From contig NZ_AYMJ01000002.1 of assembly GCF_000633255.1 (NCBI RefSeq), positions 62,001-126,000 of the forward strand: a stretch of DNA of 64,000 bases, in the 5' to 3' direction. The number at the start of each line of letters is the position of its first letter. The stretch's first letter is position 1. Shown here one piece after another: positions 35,908 to 44,900 of this stretch. A program made the translations under genes and the position numbers. The notes under the pieces were generated by a model that worked only from the letters and a program-made list of their open reading frames with translations, did not search any database and was not told the origin of the DNA. This stretch comes from Pseudomonas sp. H1h. Its GTDB lineage: Bacteria > Pseudomonadota > Gammaproteobacteria > Pseudomonadales > Pseudomonadaceae.

Positions 35908-36477
35908 ATGGAGCCGATACAGGAACTCGAAAGCGCACGCCTGTTGATGCGCCAGTGGCGCGACGAGGATTTGCCGGCATTTGCTGCGATGTGCGCCGAT
36001 CCTCAGGTGATGCGCTATTTTCCGGCGCCGATGAGCCGCCTGGAAAGCGCGTCGATGATCGGTCGCGTGCGCGGGCATTTTGCCGAGCACGGTTATGGCT
36101 TGTGGGCGCTGGAACGCAAGGACAGCGGCGAGTTCATCGGTTTTACCGGCCTCGGCGTGGTCGGCTTCGATGCGCCATTCACCCCAGCCGTGGAAATCGG
36201 CTGGCGTCTGGCCAAGGAACATTGGGGCCTGGGTTACGCCAGTGAGGCAGCCTGGACGGCATTGCGCGCAGGCTTTGATCGGCTGGCGCTGAAGGAGATC
36301 GTGTCCTTCACCGCACAGAGCAATCTGCCGTCGGAGAAAGTCATGCAGGCGATTGGCATGCATCACGACCCTGCCGATGATTTCGATCACCCCAAACTGG
36401 CTGTCGACCACCCGCTGCGTCGACATCTGTTGTACCGCATCACCCGGGAGCAATGGCTGCAGACCTTGCATGGCTAA
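35908..36477 (+). CDS. GNAT-family N-acetyltransferase (RimJ/RimL type)
   Basis: A 189-residue acetyltransferase of the Acetyltransf_3 type. It opens ESARLLMRQWRDEDLPAFAAM, and the acetyl-CoA loop region is in VEIGWRLAKEHWGLGYASEAAWTAL. VSFTAQSNLPSEKVMQAIGM is the usual C-terminal motif. RimJ/RimL relatives acetylate ribosomal proteins, but many others act on small molecules or antibiotics. The start at 35908 follows GGAGGGGCAC, a good ribosome-binding site. It is divergent from the HDAC-like gene. Confidence 0.88.
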   Translation: MEPIQELESARLLMRQWRDEDLPAFAAMCADPQVMRYFPAPMSRLESASMIGRVRGHFAEHGYGLWALERKDSGEFIGFTGLGVVGFDAPFTPAVEIGWRLAKEHWGLGYASEAAWTALRAGFDRLALKEIVSFTAQSNLPSEKVMQAIGMHHDPADDFDHPKLAVDHPLRRHLLYRITREQWLQTLHG

Positions 36478-36582
36478 GCCGACACGGACGTTTACAATGG
36501 CGCGACAGTGGCTCGCGCCAGAACCTGAATGGGCCGCCGCAGCCAAGACTGCGTGGCATAGCGTTGTGTGAGGAGAGTCTGA

Positions 36583-37452
36583 ATGAGCCAAGTGTTGGAT
36601 GATCTGGTCGACCTGCTGACCCTGGAGCCGATCGAGGAAAACCTGTTCCGTGGCCGCAGCCAGGACTTGGGTTTCCGTCAGTTGTTCGGTGGTCAGGTGC
36701 TCGGTCAGTCGCTGTCGGCGGCCAGTCAGACGGTTGAAGAGGCGCGTCATGTGCATTCGATGCACGGCTATTTTTTGCGCCCCGGCGACGCCAAGTTGCC
36801 GGTGGTGTATTCGGTGGATCGCGTGCGTGATGGCGGCAGTTTCAGCACTCGCCGGGTGACGGCGATCCAGAAAGGGCACCCGATCTTTACCTGCAGCGCG
36901 TCGTTTCAGTACGACGAGGAAGGCTTCGAACATCAGAGCCAGATGCCGGTGGTGGTCGGCCCGGAAAACCTGCCGTCGGAGCTGGAACTGACCCAGCAAC
37001 GCGCGCACCTGATCCCCGAGCACATGCGCGAAAAACTGCTGTGCCCGAAACCGATCGAAGTGCGCCCAGTCACTGAAAAAGACCCGTACAACCCGCAGCC
37101 GGCCGATCCGGTGAAGTACGTGTGGTTCCGCGCCGACGGTGCGCTGGCCGACATTCCGGCGTTGCATAAATACCTGCTGGCCTACGCCTCGGACTTCGGT
37201 CTGCTGACCACCTCGATGCTGCCCCACGGCAAGTCGGTCTGGCAGAAGGACATGCAGGTCGCCAGCCTCGATCACGCGTTGTGGTTCCACAACGATCTGC
37301 GCGCCGATGACTGGTTGCTCTACGCGATGGACAGCCCATGGGCCGGCAACTCCCGTGGCTTCTCCCGTGGCAGCGTGTACAACCGCGCCGGGCAACTGGT
37401 GGCGTCGGTGACCCAGGAAGGCTTGATTCGTCACCGCAAGGACTGGGCATGA
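36583..37452 (+). CDS. tesB: Acyl-CoA thioesterase II
   Basis: A double-hotdog thioesterase of 289 residues that hydrolyses medium- to long-chain acyl-CoAs. The first hotdog has FRGRSQDLGFRQLFGGQVLGQ-type sequence and HSMHGYFLRPGD. The second has MQVASLDHALWFHNDLRADD, containing the catalytic Asp, and SRGFSRGSVYNRAGQLVASV. Its stop overlaps the start of a HAD phosphatase gene (ATGA), so the two are co-translated. Confidence 0.94.
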   Translation: MSQVLDDLVDLLTLEPIEENLFRGRSQDLGFRQLFGGQVLGQSLSAASQTVEEARHVHSMHGYFLRPGDAKLPVVYSVDRVRDGGSFSTRRVTAIQKGHPIFTCSASFQYDEEGFEHQSQMPVVVGPENLPSELELTQQRAHLIPEHMREKLLCPKPIEVRPVTEKDPYNPQPADPVKYVWFRADGALADIPALHKYLLAYASDFGLLTTSMLPHGKSVWQKDMQVASLDHALWFHNDLRADDWLLYAMDSPWAGNSRGFSRGSVYNRAGQLVASVTQEGLIRHRKDWA

Positions 37453-38042
37453 GCCTGAGCGATGTGAAGCACTGGGTGTTCGACATGGACGGCACCCTGA
37501 CCGTCGCGGTGCATGACTTTGCGGCGATCCGCGTGGCGCTGGCGATTCCGCCCGAGGATGACATCCTTACCCATCTCGCAGCGCTGCCAGCCGATGAAGC
37601 GGCAGCGAAGCATGCGTGGCTGCTGGAGCATGAGCGTGATCTGGCGCTGGGTTCAAAACCGGCGGTGGGTGCGGTGGAGCTGGTGCGTGACCTGCACGGG
37701 CGCGGTTATCGCCTTGGCATCCTGACGCGCAATGCACGGGAACTGGCGCATGTGACGCTCGAAGCGATTGGCCTGGCCGACTGCTTCGCGGTGGAAGATG
37801 TACTGGGCCGCGATGAAGCTCCGCCCAAGCCGCATCCTGGCGGGTTGCTGAAACTGGCCGAGGCCTGGAACGTGCCGGCCAGCGAGATGGTGATGGTCGG
37901 TGATTACCGCTTCGATCTGGATTGCGGGCGAGCGGCCGGGGCGCGGACGGTGCTGGTGAATTTGCCGGATAACCCGTGGCCGGAGTTGACCGACTGGCAT
38001 GCGCAGGATTGTGTGGTGTTGCGGCAGATGCTTTCGGCCTGA
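37449..38042 (+). CDS. HAD-superfamily phosphatase
   Basis: A 197-residue HAD hydrolase. Motif I is FDMDGTL (nucleophile Asp), motif II is in LGILTRNARE, motif III Lys is in APPKPHPGG, and motif IV is VGDYRFDLDCG. The small helical cap between motifs I and II fits phosphoglycolate-phosphatase-like enzymes. It overlaps tesB by 4 bases. The substrate is unknown. Confidence 0.9.
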   Translation: MSLSDVKHWVFDMDGTLTVAVHDFAAIRVALAIPPEDDILTHLAALPADEAAAKHAWLLEHERDLALGSKPAVGAVELVRDLHGRGYRLGILTRNARELAHVTLEAIGLADCFAVEDVLGRDEAPPKPHPGGLLKLAEAWNVPASEMVMVGDYRFDLDCGRAAGARTVLVNLPDNPWPELTDWHAQDCVVLRQMLSA

Positions 38043-38067
38043 GATCTTCAGCGCCTGCCAGATTGCC

Positions 38068-38132
38068 TTCGCGAGCAAGCCCGCTCCCACATTCGGAATG
38101 TATTCCCCTGTGGGAGCGGGCTTGCTCGCGAA
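38068..38132. repeat. REPIN, outward-facing, between convergent HAD and hydrolase genes
   Basis: TTCGCGAGCAAGCCCGCTCC at 38068 and TGTGGGAGCGGGCTTGCTCG at 38109 are separated by only 17 bases, the shortest spacer in the window. Confidence 0.85.
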
Positions 38133-38157
38133 GAGGCCAGAACGGCCACCGCAGGGA

Positions 38158-39111
38158 TTACTGATCGAACAGGGCTTTCTGCCCCTGCGGCGATGTCAGC
38201 ATCCCATCACCGTTATGCCCCACCCCGGGCACCTCGACCAGTCGCTGATTGACCCCTTCCGGATGGCGGCGCAGCAGGTAGCCGAAAAACAGTTTGCCGC
38301 GCTCCAGGCGATAAGCGCCCTGGGCTTCGGCGGCGCAACGCTTGTCCAGCGCCGGATGCTGCGGGTCGATGTCCTGTTGGCCGAGCAGATAAATCACCTC
38401 GCGCTTGATGTAACTGCTTTCAAGCTGCAAAGGCGTTTGCCCACCGGCGTACACCGGCATGTCGCTCAGACCGTACTTCCAGCGATTGAAACCCGGGCAC
38501 TGCGCGTGATCGAACGCCACGGGCCGCTGTTCGTTGAAATAAGCATACGAAGACGGATTGGCCACGACATACCGCAGACGAATGCCGTTGGCCTTCAGTG
38601 CCGGCTGATCCTTGGCGAGCAGGGCATAGCGCTGCACCACTTGGCCGCCACCGGAATGGCCGAAAATCACGATCTGCTGCACATCCGGGAACTGCTTGCG
38701 ATCACTGACCCGCGCGACGATTTCGTCCAGTGCAGCGTAGGAGCTCAGCGGATTCGGCCCTGTGGATAACCCGCCACCCATCCACTCGTTGCCTTTCCAG
38801 CGCAACAACGTGTTCGGCAGGGAATACAGGGCGACGTCACTTTCGTTGAGAAACTGCGGGGCGATCACCAGCGTGTGCGCGGTTTGCCCGGCGAGTTCGG
38901 CGGCGCTCTCGGCACTTTTGCGATAGGTCTCGGCGTTGCGCAGACGACCGTGAATGACGATCAGCACCCGTTCGATCTTCTCCGGCGCCGGGCCGAGTCC
39001 GACAGCCATTTCCCCGGCCTTCAGTTGCAGGCGCCCGGGACTGATCGCGTCGACACCGGCGGCTTGGGCACTGCCGCCGATGATCAGTAAAGCCAAAAGC
39101 CATTTACGCAT
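38158..39111 (-). CDS. Exported alpha/beta hydrolase
   Basis: A 317-residue protein with a signal peptide (MRKWLLALLIIGGSAQA). The alpha/beta-hydrolase core has an oxyanion strand VLIVIHGRLRN, a nucleophile elbow IFGHSGGGQ (Ser), and a terminal VPGVGHNGDGML that supplies the His. Four cysteines or fewer are present, including AQCPGFN and DKRCAAEA, which might form a disulphide. It starts immediately after the zinc metallopeptidase gene with no spacing, so the two are probably co-translated. Substrate unknown. Confidence 0.85.
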   Translation of the reverse strand: MRKWLLALLIIGGSAQAAGVDAISPGRLQLKAGEMAVGLGPAPEKIERVLIVIHGRLRNAETYRKSAESAAELAGQTAHTLVIAPQFLNESDVALYSLPNTLLRWKGNEWMGGGLSTGPNPLSSYAALDEIVARVSDRKQFPDVQQIVIFGHSGGGQVVQRYALLAKDQPALKANGIRLRYVVANPSSYAYFNEQRPVAFDHAQCPGFNRWKYGLSDMPVYAGGQTPLQLESSYIKREVIYLLGQQDIDPQHPALDKRCAAEAQGAYRLERGKLFFGYLLRRHPEGVNQRLVEVPGVGHNGDGMLTSPQGQKALFDQ

Positions 39112-40005
39112 TTAGAGGTTTTTCGCGGCGAAGGTATCGCACTGGCCGACCTGGCCCTGGGCGAATCCGGTTTTGAACCAGCGCACTCGTTGCGCCGACG
39201 TGCCATGGGTAAACGAGTCCGGCACCACACGGCCCTGACCCTGTTGTTGCAGTCGATCATCACCGATGGCGTTGGCCGCGTTCAAGGCCTCTTCGACGTC
39301 ACCGGGTTCCAGCCAGTTCAGGCGCTTTTGCGCATGGTAGGCCCAGACGCCGGCGAGGCAGTCGGCCTGCAATTCCTGACGCACCAGCAAACCGCCATCG
39401 CCTTGCATCTGCCGGCCCTGCTGGCGGGCTGCCTGGATTTTTGCCGAGACACCAAGCAGCGTCTGCACATGGTGGCCGACTTCATGCGCGATCACGTAGG
39501 CCTGGGCGAAGTCGCCGGCGGCCTTGAAGCGCTGGGCCATTTCCTGGAAGAACGCCATGTCCAGATAGACTTTCTGATCCGCCGGGCAATAGAACGGGCC
39601 AGTGGCCGAGGTGGCGAGACCGCAGGCGGAATTCACCCGGTTGCTGAACAGCACCAGGGTCGGATCCTTATATTGGCGCCCGGCCTGCTGGAAAATCGCG
39701 CCCCAGGTGTCTTCGGTGTCGCCAAGAATAGAGCGGACGAATTCGGCCTGCTGGTCATTGGCCGGTGGCGCTTGACGGGTTTGCGTTGTAGCGGGTGCCG
39801 ATTGCTCGGTCATTTGCCCGGTGAGCTGGCCGAGGATCTGCAAAGGATCCTGCCCGGTGATCCAGCCGATGCCGACGATCAGCAGGATCGCCCCGAGGCT
39901 CAGGCCCTTGCCGCCACCGAAACGCATGCCACCGCCACCGCTGTCGCCCTCATCACCCCGGGCGTCGACGACGTTGTCACTGCGTCGGCCTTTTTTCCAT
40001 AGCAT
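39112..40005 (-). CDS. YpfJ-type neutral zinc metallopeptidase
   Basis: A 297-residue protein with one N-terminal transmembrane helix (SLGAILLIVGIGWITG, about 34-49) and an external zinc peptidase domain. The zinc motif HEVGHH is in AYVIAHEVGHHVQTLLG, and the Glu ligand region is in ELQADCLAGVWAYH. It begins with the KGRRSDNVVDARG segment typical of the YpfJ/KPN_02809 family. The last base of its stop is directly followed by the hydrolase ATG. Its target is unknown. Confidence 0.92.
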   Translation of the reverse strand: MLWKKGRRSDNVVDARGDEGDSGGGGMRFGGGKGLSLGAILLIVGIGWITGQDPLQILGQLTGQMTEQSAPATTQTRQAPPANDQQAEFVRSILGDTEDTWGAIFQQAGRQYKDPTLVLFSNRVNSACGLATSATGPFYCPADQKVYLDMAFFQEMAQRFKAAGDFAQAYVIAHEVGHHVQTLLGVSAKIQAARQQGRQMQGDGGLLVRQELQADCLAGVWAYHAQKRLNWLEPGDVEEALNAANAIGDDRLQQQGQGRVVPDSFTHGTSAQRVRWFKTGFAQGQVGQCDTFAAKNL

Positions 40006-40302
40006 GTGGGAATCCTCTATCTGTACCGGGTGAAAGTTGCGTGGTGATGAGTGTTGCTGGTGCGCAGGAGCGGCGCCAGTCCGGTCGTCAGACAGCCGGG
40101 CGGCGCGACGGTTCTGTCGCCGCCAGATTAGCGTTTTAGCCGCGTGCCCGGGAAGGTATCGTGTGCAGTGCGGTGGTTTCTACTCTGTGTGGAAACGCGG
40201 TGCGGGTGAAGTCGTGCGTTGTTCGCCCAGTATTTGGTTTGTCGTGTGTGAGAGTCTGACGCCTGGCTCTAGATTGTTGCGCAGTATTTACAAGGAGAGC
40301 TC
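40006..40302. other. Divergent intergenic region, metallopeptidase / EamA transporter
   Basis: 297 bases without a gene. A GC-rich hairpin GGCGGCG...CGCCGCC lies at 40099-40124, and the right end has CAAGGAGAGCTC as the ribosome-binding site of the EamA gene. No coding sequence or known operator was found. Confidence 0.45.
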
Positions 40303-41181
40303 ATGACCGTCAGCACACCGTTATCCGGCGTCAACCAACCCTTCAAAGGGATCTTGCTGATTGTCCTGGCGACCTTTCTGTTTTCCAGCCATGACGCGCT
40401 GTCGAAATACCTCTCGGGTTTCTATCCGATCGTGATGGTGGTGTGGGCTCGGTATCTGGTGCACACCTTGCTGATGGCGGGGATCTTTCTGCCGCAGTCT
40501 GGGTTGCGGGTGCTGCGCACCAAGCGACCGTTGTGGCAGTTGGCGCGGGCCTTGTGCCTGTTGGGCACCAGTCTGTTTTTCACCACCGCGCTGCTGTACA
40601 TCCCGCTGGCCGAAGCCACGGCAGTCAACTTTCTCGCGCCGGTGCTGGTGACCGCGCTATCGGTGCCGTTGCTCAAGGAGCGGGTGACGCGCGGGCAGTG
40701 GATCGCGGTGATCTGCGGATTCATCGGCGTGCTGATCATCGTCCACCCGGGAGGTGAATTGTTCACCCCGGCAGTGCTGTTGCCCTTCTGCTCGGCGCTG
40801 TTCTTCTGTTTCTATCAACTGCTCACGCGCAAGCTCAGCGAATTCGACAGCCCGACCACCAGCAACTTTTTCGCCGGCCTGTGCAACACGTTGGTGATGA
40901 GCGCGCTGGTGCCGTTCTTCTGGCAGGTGCCGAGCTTGGGGCATGGGGTGTTGATGCTGGCGCTGGGCACCTGCGGGATGACTGCGCACCTGTTTCTGAC
41001 CCAGGCGTTCCGCCACGCCGCGCCGGCCTTGCTGGCGCCGTTTGGCTACTGCCAGATCGTGTTTGCGGGGTTGTTGGGCTGGGTGGTGTTCAAGCACACG
41101 CCGAGTCTTTTGACGGTGATCGGGATCGCGGTGATCTGCTGCAGTGGATTGGCGGCAGCGTGGCAGCAAAGCCGTCGCTGA
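40303..41181 (+). CDS. EamA-family DMT transporter
   Basis: A 292-residue ten-helix transporter with two EamA domains. It begins with FKGILLIVLATFLFSSHDALSKYL, and LYIPLAEATAVNFLAPVLVTAL closes the first repeat. The KHTPSLLTVIGIAVICCSGL helix is C-terminal. It belongs to the RhaT/SAM-transporter-like branch and is distinct in sequence from the EamA protein at 30891. The substrate is not predictable. AAGGAG lies 7 bases before the ATG. Confidence 0.9.
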   Translation: MTVSTPLSGVNQPFKGILLIVLATFLFSSHDALSKYLSGFYPIVMVVWARYLVHTLLMAGIFLPQSGLRVLRTKRPLWQLARALCLLGTSLFFTTALLYIPLAEATAVNFLAPVLVTALSVPLLKERVTRGQWIAVICGFIGVLIIVHPGGELFTPAVLLPFCSALFFCFYQLLTRKLSEFDSPTTSNFFAGLCNTLVMSALVPFFWQVPSLGHGVLMLALGTCGMTAHLFLTQAFRHAAPALLAPFGYCQIVFAGLLGWVVFKHTPSLLTVIGIAVICCSGLAAAWQQSRR

Positions 41182-41196
41182 AGAAACGCAAATCCC

Positions 41197-41286
41197 TGTG
41201 GGAGCGGGCTTGCTCGCGAAGGCGGTGTTTCAGTCGGCATCTTCAGTGACTGAGAGGACGCTTTCGCGAGCAAGCCCGCTCCCACA
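41197..41286. repeat. REPIN between convergent EamA and MFS genes
   Basis: TGTGGGAGCGGGCTTGCTCG at 41197 is paired with inverted TTCGCGAGCAAGCCCGCTCC at 41263, close to consensus in both copies. Confidence 0.88.
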
Positions 41287-41295
41287 GGGGCGGGG

Positions 41296-42633
41296 TTACT
41301 CGGTGATCGTCGGAATCTTGCGCGGCGCCAGGAAGTACATCCACGCCAGTGCGATGAAGTACATCGCCGGAATCAGCGTGAACAGCACCGTGTAGTTGTT
41401 GTGGGTGACGGTCAGGATGTGGCCGACGATCTGGGTCATGAACATCCCGCCGATCGCTGCGCACATGCCGCCGAAACCGAACACCGTGCTCATCATGTGC
41501 TTGGGCGTGTAGTCCATCACCAGGCTCCAGATGTTCGCGGTCCAGGCCTGATGCGCGCCGATCGCCAGGGAAATTGCCGCCACCGCGACCCACAGATTGC
41601 TTGAACCGGCCGCCATCACCACGCCGATGATGCAGCAGGCAAACAGGAACATCGACAGCAGCCGTGCCTTGATCGGGTTCATCCCGCGGCCAATCATGAA
41701 GGACGACAGGATGCCGCCGCCGACACTGCCGAAGTCGGCCGTGACGTAGATGATGATCAGCGGAATGCCCATCTGGGTCACGTTGATGCCCAGGTTGTAT
41801 TGCTGATTGAGAAACGGCGGCAGCCAGTACAGGTAGAACCAGAACACCGGCGCGGTCATCGAGTAGGCGAGGGCGAAGGCCCAGGTGCCACGCATGCGCA
41901 GGATGCGCGAGAACGGTACGCGGGCCTGCTCCGGTTCGACTTCCTGCTGGATGTAGTCGAGTTCGGATTTTTTCACGCTCGGATGGTCTTCCGGGTTGAA
42001 GTACTTCAGCCCCCAGAGCAGCAGCCAGATCCCGCCCAGTGCCGACATGCACAGGAACGCCGCCTGCCAGCCCCACACATGGAGGATCAGCGGCAGCAGC
42101 ATCGGCGTGAACATCGCGCCAACGTTGGTGCCGGCGTTGAAGATGCCGGTGGCGACCGCACGTTCACCGGCCGGGAACCACAGGCGCGTGGTTTTCACGC
42201 AGGCCGGGTAGTTGGCCGCCTCGGTCAGGCCGAGGATGAACCGGCAGACCATGAAGCCGACGGCCGAGGTCGCCAGGCCGTGAGCGCCGGTGGCCAGGCT
42301 CCAGAGCAGTACCGCGCAGAAGAACACGCGCTTGACCCCGACCCGGTCGATCAGTCGCCCCTGCAGGACGAAGCCGATCGCGTAGCCCACCTGAAACCAG
42401 AAGTTGATGTTGGCGTAATCCATCGCCGTCCAGCTCATTTCCTTGGCGAGGATCGGCTGCATGACGCCCAGGGCGGCGCGGTCGATGTAGTTCAGGGTGG
42501 TGGCAAAAAACACCAGCGCCAGCATGCCCCAACGGGTCTTGCCGACGGCCATGGCGCCGCGGATCTTGTCGCCGATGCCACCCGTGGCAGTGCTCATGGC
42601 CGGAGCCATGTGGGAAGTCTGTGAAGGAATCAT
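41296..42633 (-). CDS. MFS transporter of the quinate/shikimate cluster
   Basis: A 445-residue major-facilitator protein of the anion:cation symporter type with twelve predicted helices. It opens WGMLALVFFATTLNYIDRAALG, and GRLIDRVGVKRVF is the MFS signature loop between helices 2 and 3. It is divergent from quiC in a cluster that also encodes quinate/shikimate dehydrogenase and dehydroquinase, so import of quinate, shikimate or a related hydroaromatic acid is the best inference. The start at 42633 has GGTGGAAC upstream; longer frames run into the promoter region. Confidence 0.88.
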   Translation of the reverse strand: MIPSQTSHMAPAMSTATGGIGDKIRGAMAVGKTRWGMLALVFFATTLNYIDRAALGVMQPILAKEMSWTAMDYANINFWFQVGYAIGFVLQGRLIDRVGVKRVFFCAVLLWSLATGAHGLATSAVGFMVCRFILGLTEAANYPACVKTTRLWFPAGERAVATGIFNAGTNVGAMFTPMLLPLILHVWGWQAAFLCMSALGGIWLLLWGLKYFNPEDHPSVKKSELDYIQQEVEPEQARVPFSRILRMRGTWAFALAYSMTAPVFWFYLYWLPPFLNQQYNLGINVTQMGIPLIIIYVTADFGSVGGGILSSFMIGRGMNPIKARLLSMFLFACCIIGVVMAAGSSNLWVAVAAISLAIGAHQAWTANIWSLVMDYTPKHMMSTVFGFGGMCAAIGGMFMTQIVGHILTVTHNNYTVLFTLIPAMYFIALAWMYFLAPRKIPTITE

Positions 42634-42896
42634 TGTTCCACCCGTTTTTGAATTTGTTATGTGGTGTTGTTTGCAAGGCACTGCGACCGAGCGTTCACGT
42701 CCGGACTCAATGTGCAGTCGATGTTGGGCAGTGGACGAAAAATCGTCAATTCGTCGAAACGCCTTAGTGTTCGATAATCGCACGCAAAACTAACCGGGTA
42801 GTACACTTTAAATTGCTGTGCGCAGTCATGCAGCCAATAATTTGCAGACGATAAAAACATCCCTGAATCAGAGCAGTGCAGACCGGGAGTTCAAGC
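42634..42896. promoter_or_regulatory. Divergent promoter region, MFS / quiC
   Basis: These 263 bases drive the MFS gene leftward and quiC rightward. They include the palindrome-like motif at 42789-42805 that recurs upstream of aroQ, followed by the AT-rich ACTTTAAATTGC, which could form part of a core promoter. This is the expected place for TetR control. Confidence 0.6.
42789..42805. promoter_or_regulatory. Candidate TetR operator, copy 1
   Basis: ACTAACCGGGTAGTACA shares TAACC-N3-T-N-GTACA with the reverse complement of the site at 47059-47075. It lies 91 bases before the quiC ATG and 155 bases before the MFS ATG. Both regions belong to the quinate cluster, whose own TetR gene is at 44901. 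Confidence 0.5.
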
Positions 42897-44798
42897 ATGC
42901 AGCGTTCCATTGCCACCGTTTCCCTGAGCGGCACCCTGCCGGAAAAGCTCGAAGCCATTGCCGCCGCCGGATTCGACGGCGTCGAGATCTTTGAAAACGA
43001 TCTGCTGTATTACGACGGCAGCCCTCGGGAAATCAGGCAGATGTGTGCTGACCTGGGCATCGCGATCACTCTGTTCCAGCCGTTTCGTGACTTCGAAGGC
43101 TGCCGGCGCGAGCGTCTGGCGCGTAATCTGGAGCGGGCCGAGCGCAAGTTCGACTTGATGCAGGAACTGGGCACCGATCTGATTCTGGTGTGCAGCAACG
43201 CCTCTGCGGACTGCGTTGGCGACCGGCAGATCCTCGTAGATGACCTGCGCCTGCTGGCCGAGCATGCGGGCGCCCGCGGGCTGCGCATCGGCTATGAAGC
43301 GCTGGCCTGGGGCCGGCACGTCAATACCTATCAACAGGTCTGGGACATCGTGCGCCAGGCCGATCACCCGGCCCTCGGCGTGCTGCTCGACAGCTTTCAC
43401 ACCTTGTCGTTGAAAGGCGATCCGAGCGCGATTGCCGACATCCCCGGCGACAAGATCTTCTTCGTGCAAATGGCCGACGCGCCGATCCTCGCCATGGATG
43501 TGCTGGAGTGGAGCCGGCATTTTCGTTGCTTCCCCGGGCAGGGCGAATTCGATCTGCCGGGGTTCCTCGCGCCGATCATTCAGAGTGGTTACACCGGGCC
43601 GTTGTCGCTGGAGATCTTCAACGATGGTTTCCGCGCCGCGCCGCCACGGGCCAACGCCGCCGATGGTCTGCGTTCGCTACTGTATCTGGAGGAGAAAACC
43701 CGCCAGCGCCTGGAGCAACAGACAGCACCGGCGAGCAACCGCGAAATCCTCTTCCAAACACCGAAGGCCAGTGAGTACAACGGCATCGAGTTTCTCGAGT
43801 TCGCCGTCGATGAAAGCCTGGGCGCCAAATTGACGAACTGGCTGGAACGCCTGGGTTTCGTCAAGGCCGGGCAGCACCGCTCCAAGAGCGTGAGCCTGCT
43901 GCGTCAGGGCGATATCAACCTGATCCTCAACGCCGAACCGTATTCGTTCGGCCACAGTTTTTTCGAGGCCCATGGCCCGTCACTGTGCGCCACCGCCGTG
44001 CGGGTCAAGGACAGCGCCAGCGCGCTGGCCCGCGCGGTCGCTTACAAGGGCCAGCCCTATCGCGGACTGGTCGGCCCCAACGAACTGGAACTGGCCGCCG
44101 TACGCGCGCCGGACGGCAGTCTGATTTATCTGGTGGATGAGGCCGCGGACGTCTATGGCACGGACTTCAATCTGTTGCCGAGCGCTCAGGCTCGTGGCGG
44201 CCTCAAACGCATCGACCACATGGCCATGGCGTTGCCGGCCGACAGCCTCGACAGTTGGGTGCTGTTCTACAAGAGCCTGCTGGATTTCGAGGCCGACGAT
44301 GAAGTGGTGCTGCCCGATCCTTACGGTCTGGTGAAGAGCCGTGCGTTGCGCAGCCGCGACAGTTCGATCCGTCTGCCGCTGAACATCTCGGAGAACCGCA
44401 ATACCGCGATCTCTCATGCACTGTCGAGTTATCGCGGCTCGGGTGTGCATCACATCGCCTTCGATTGTGACGACATCTTCGCCGAAGTCAGTCGCGCCAA
44501 AGAAGCTGGTGTGCCGTTGTTGGATATCCCGCTCAACTATTATGACGACCTCGCTGCACGCTTCGATTTCGATGACGAGTTCCTCAGCGAACTGGCCTAT
44601 TACAACGTGCTCTACGACCGTGATGCACAGGGCGGCGAGCTGTTCCATGTGTACACCGAGCCGTTCGAGGGACGTTTCTTCTTCGAGATCATCCAGCGCA
44701 AGAACGGTTACGCCGGTTACGGTGCGGCGAACGTCGCTGTGCGTCTGGCGGCAATGGCCAAATCACGCAGCGGTGCGGTGCGCCAGGCGAAGTTGTAG
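42897..44798 (+). CDS. quiC: 3-Dehydroshikimate dehydratase fused to an HPPD-like domain
   Basis: A 633-residue two-domain enzyme that dehydrates 3-dehydroshikimate to protocatechuate. Residues about 1-280 form a sugar-phosphate-isomerase TIM barrel. The metal ligands expected for QuiC1 are at E134 (IGYEALAWG), D165 (LLDSFHT), Q191 (FVQMADAP) and E239 (LSLEIFNDG). Residues about 295-620 are a vicinal-oxygen-chelate, HPPD-like domain with HMAMAL, HHIAFD and FFEIIQR, an intact two-His-one-Glu set. The start at 42897 gives this numbering and follows CGGGAG. Protocatechuate then enters the beta-ketoadipate pathway. Confidence 0.93.
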   Translation: MQRSIATVSLSGTLPEKLEAIAAAGFDGVEIFENDLLYYDGSPREIRQMCADLGIAITLFQPFRDFEGCRRERLARNLERAERKFDLMQELGTDLILVCSNASADCVGDRQILVDDLRLLAEHAGARGLRIGYEALAWGRHVNTYQQVWDIVRQADHPALGVLLDSFHTLSLKGDPSAIADIPGDKIFFVQMADAPILAMDVLEWSRHFRCFPGQGEFDLPGFLAPIIQSGYTGPLSLEIFNDGFRAAPPRANAADGLRSLLYLEEKTRQRLEQQTAPASNREILFQTPKASEYNGIEFLEFAVDESLGAKLTNWLERLGFVKAGQHRSKSVSLLRQGDINLILNAEPYSFGHSFFEAHGPSLCATAVRVKDSASALARAVAYKGQPYRGLVGPNELELAAVRAPDGSLIYLVDEAADVYGTDFNLLPSAQARGGLKRIDHMAMALPADSLDSWVLFYKSLLDFEADDEVVLPDPYGLVKSRALRSRDSSIRLPLNISENRNTAISHALSSYRGSGVHHIAFDCDDIFAEVSRAKEAGVPLLDIPLNYYDDLAARFDFDDEFLSELAYYNVLYDRDAQGGELFHVYTEPFEGRFFFEIIQRKNGYAGYGAANVAVRLAAMAKSRSGAVRQAKL

Positions 44799-44900
44799 GA
44801 AATTCGTAAACGCGGGATTAAACACGGGCCACGTGGCTTCCTTCACTGTGCGACGCGGCCCATAATCGCCCACCTGTGCAGTGATGGCCGTGAGCCCGCA

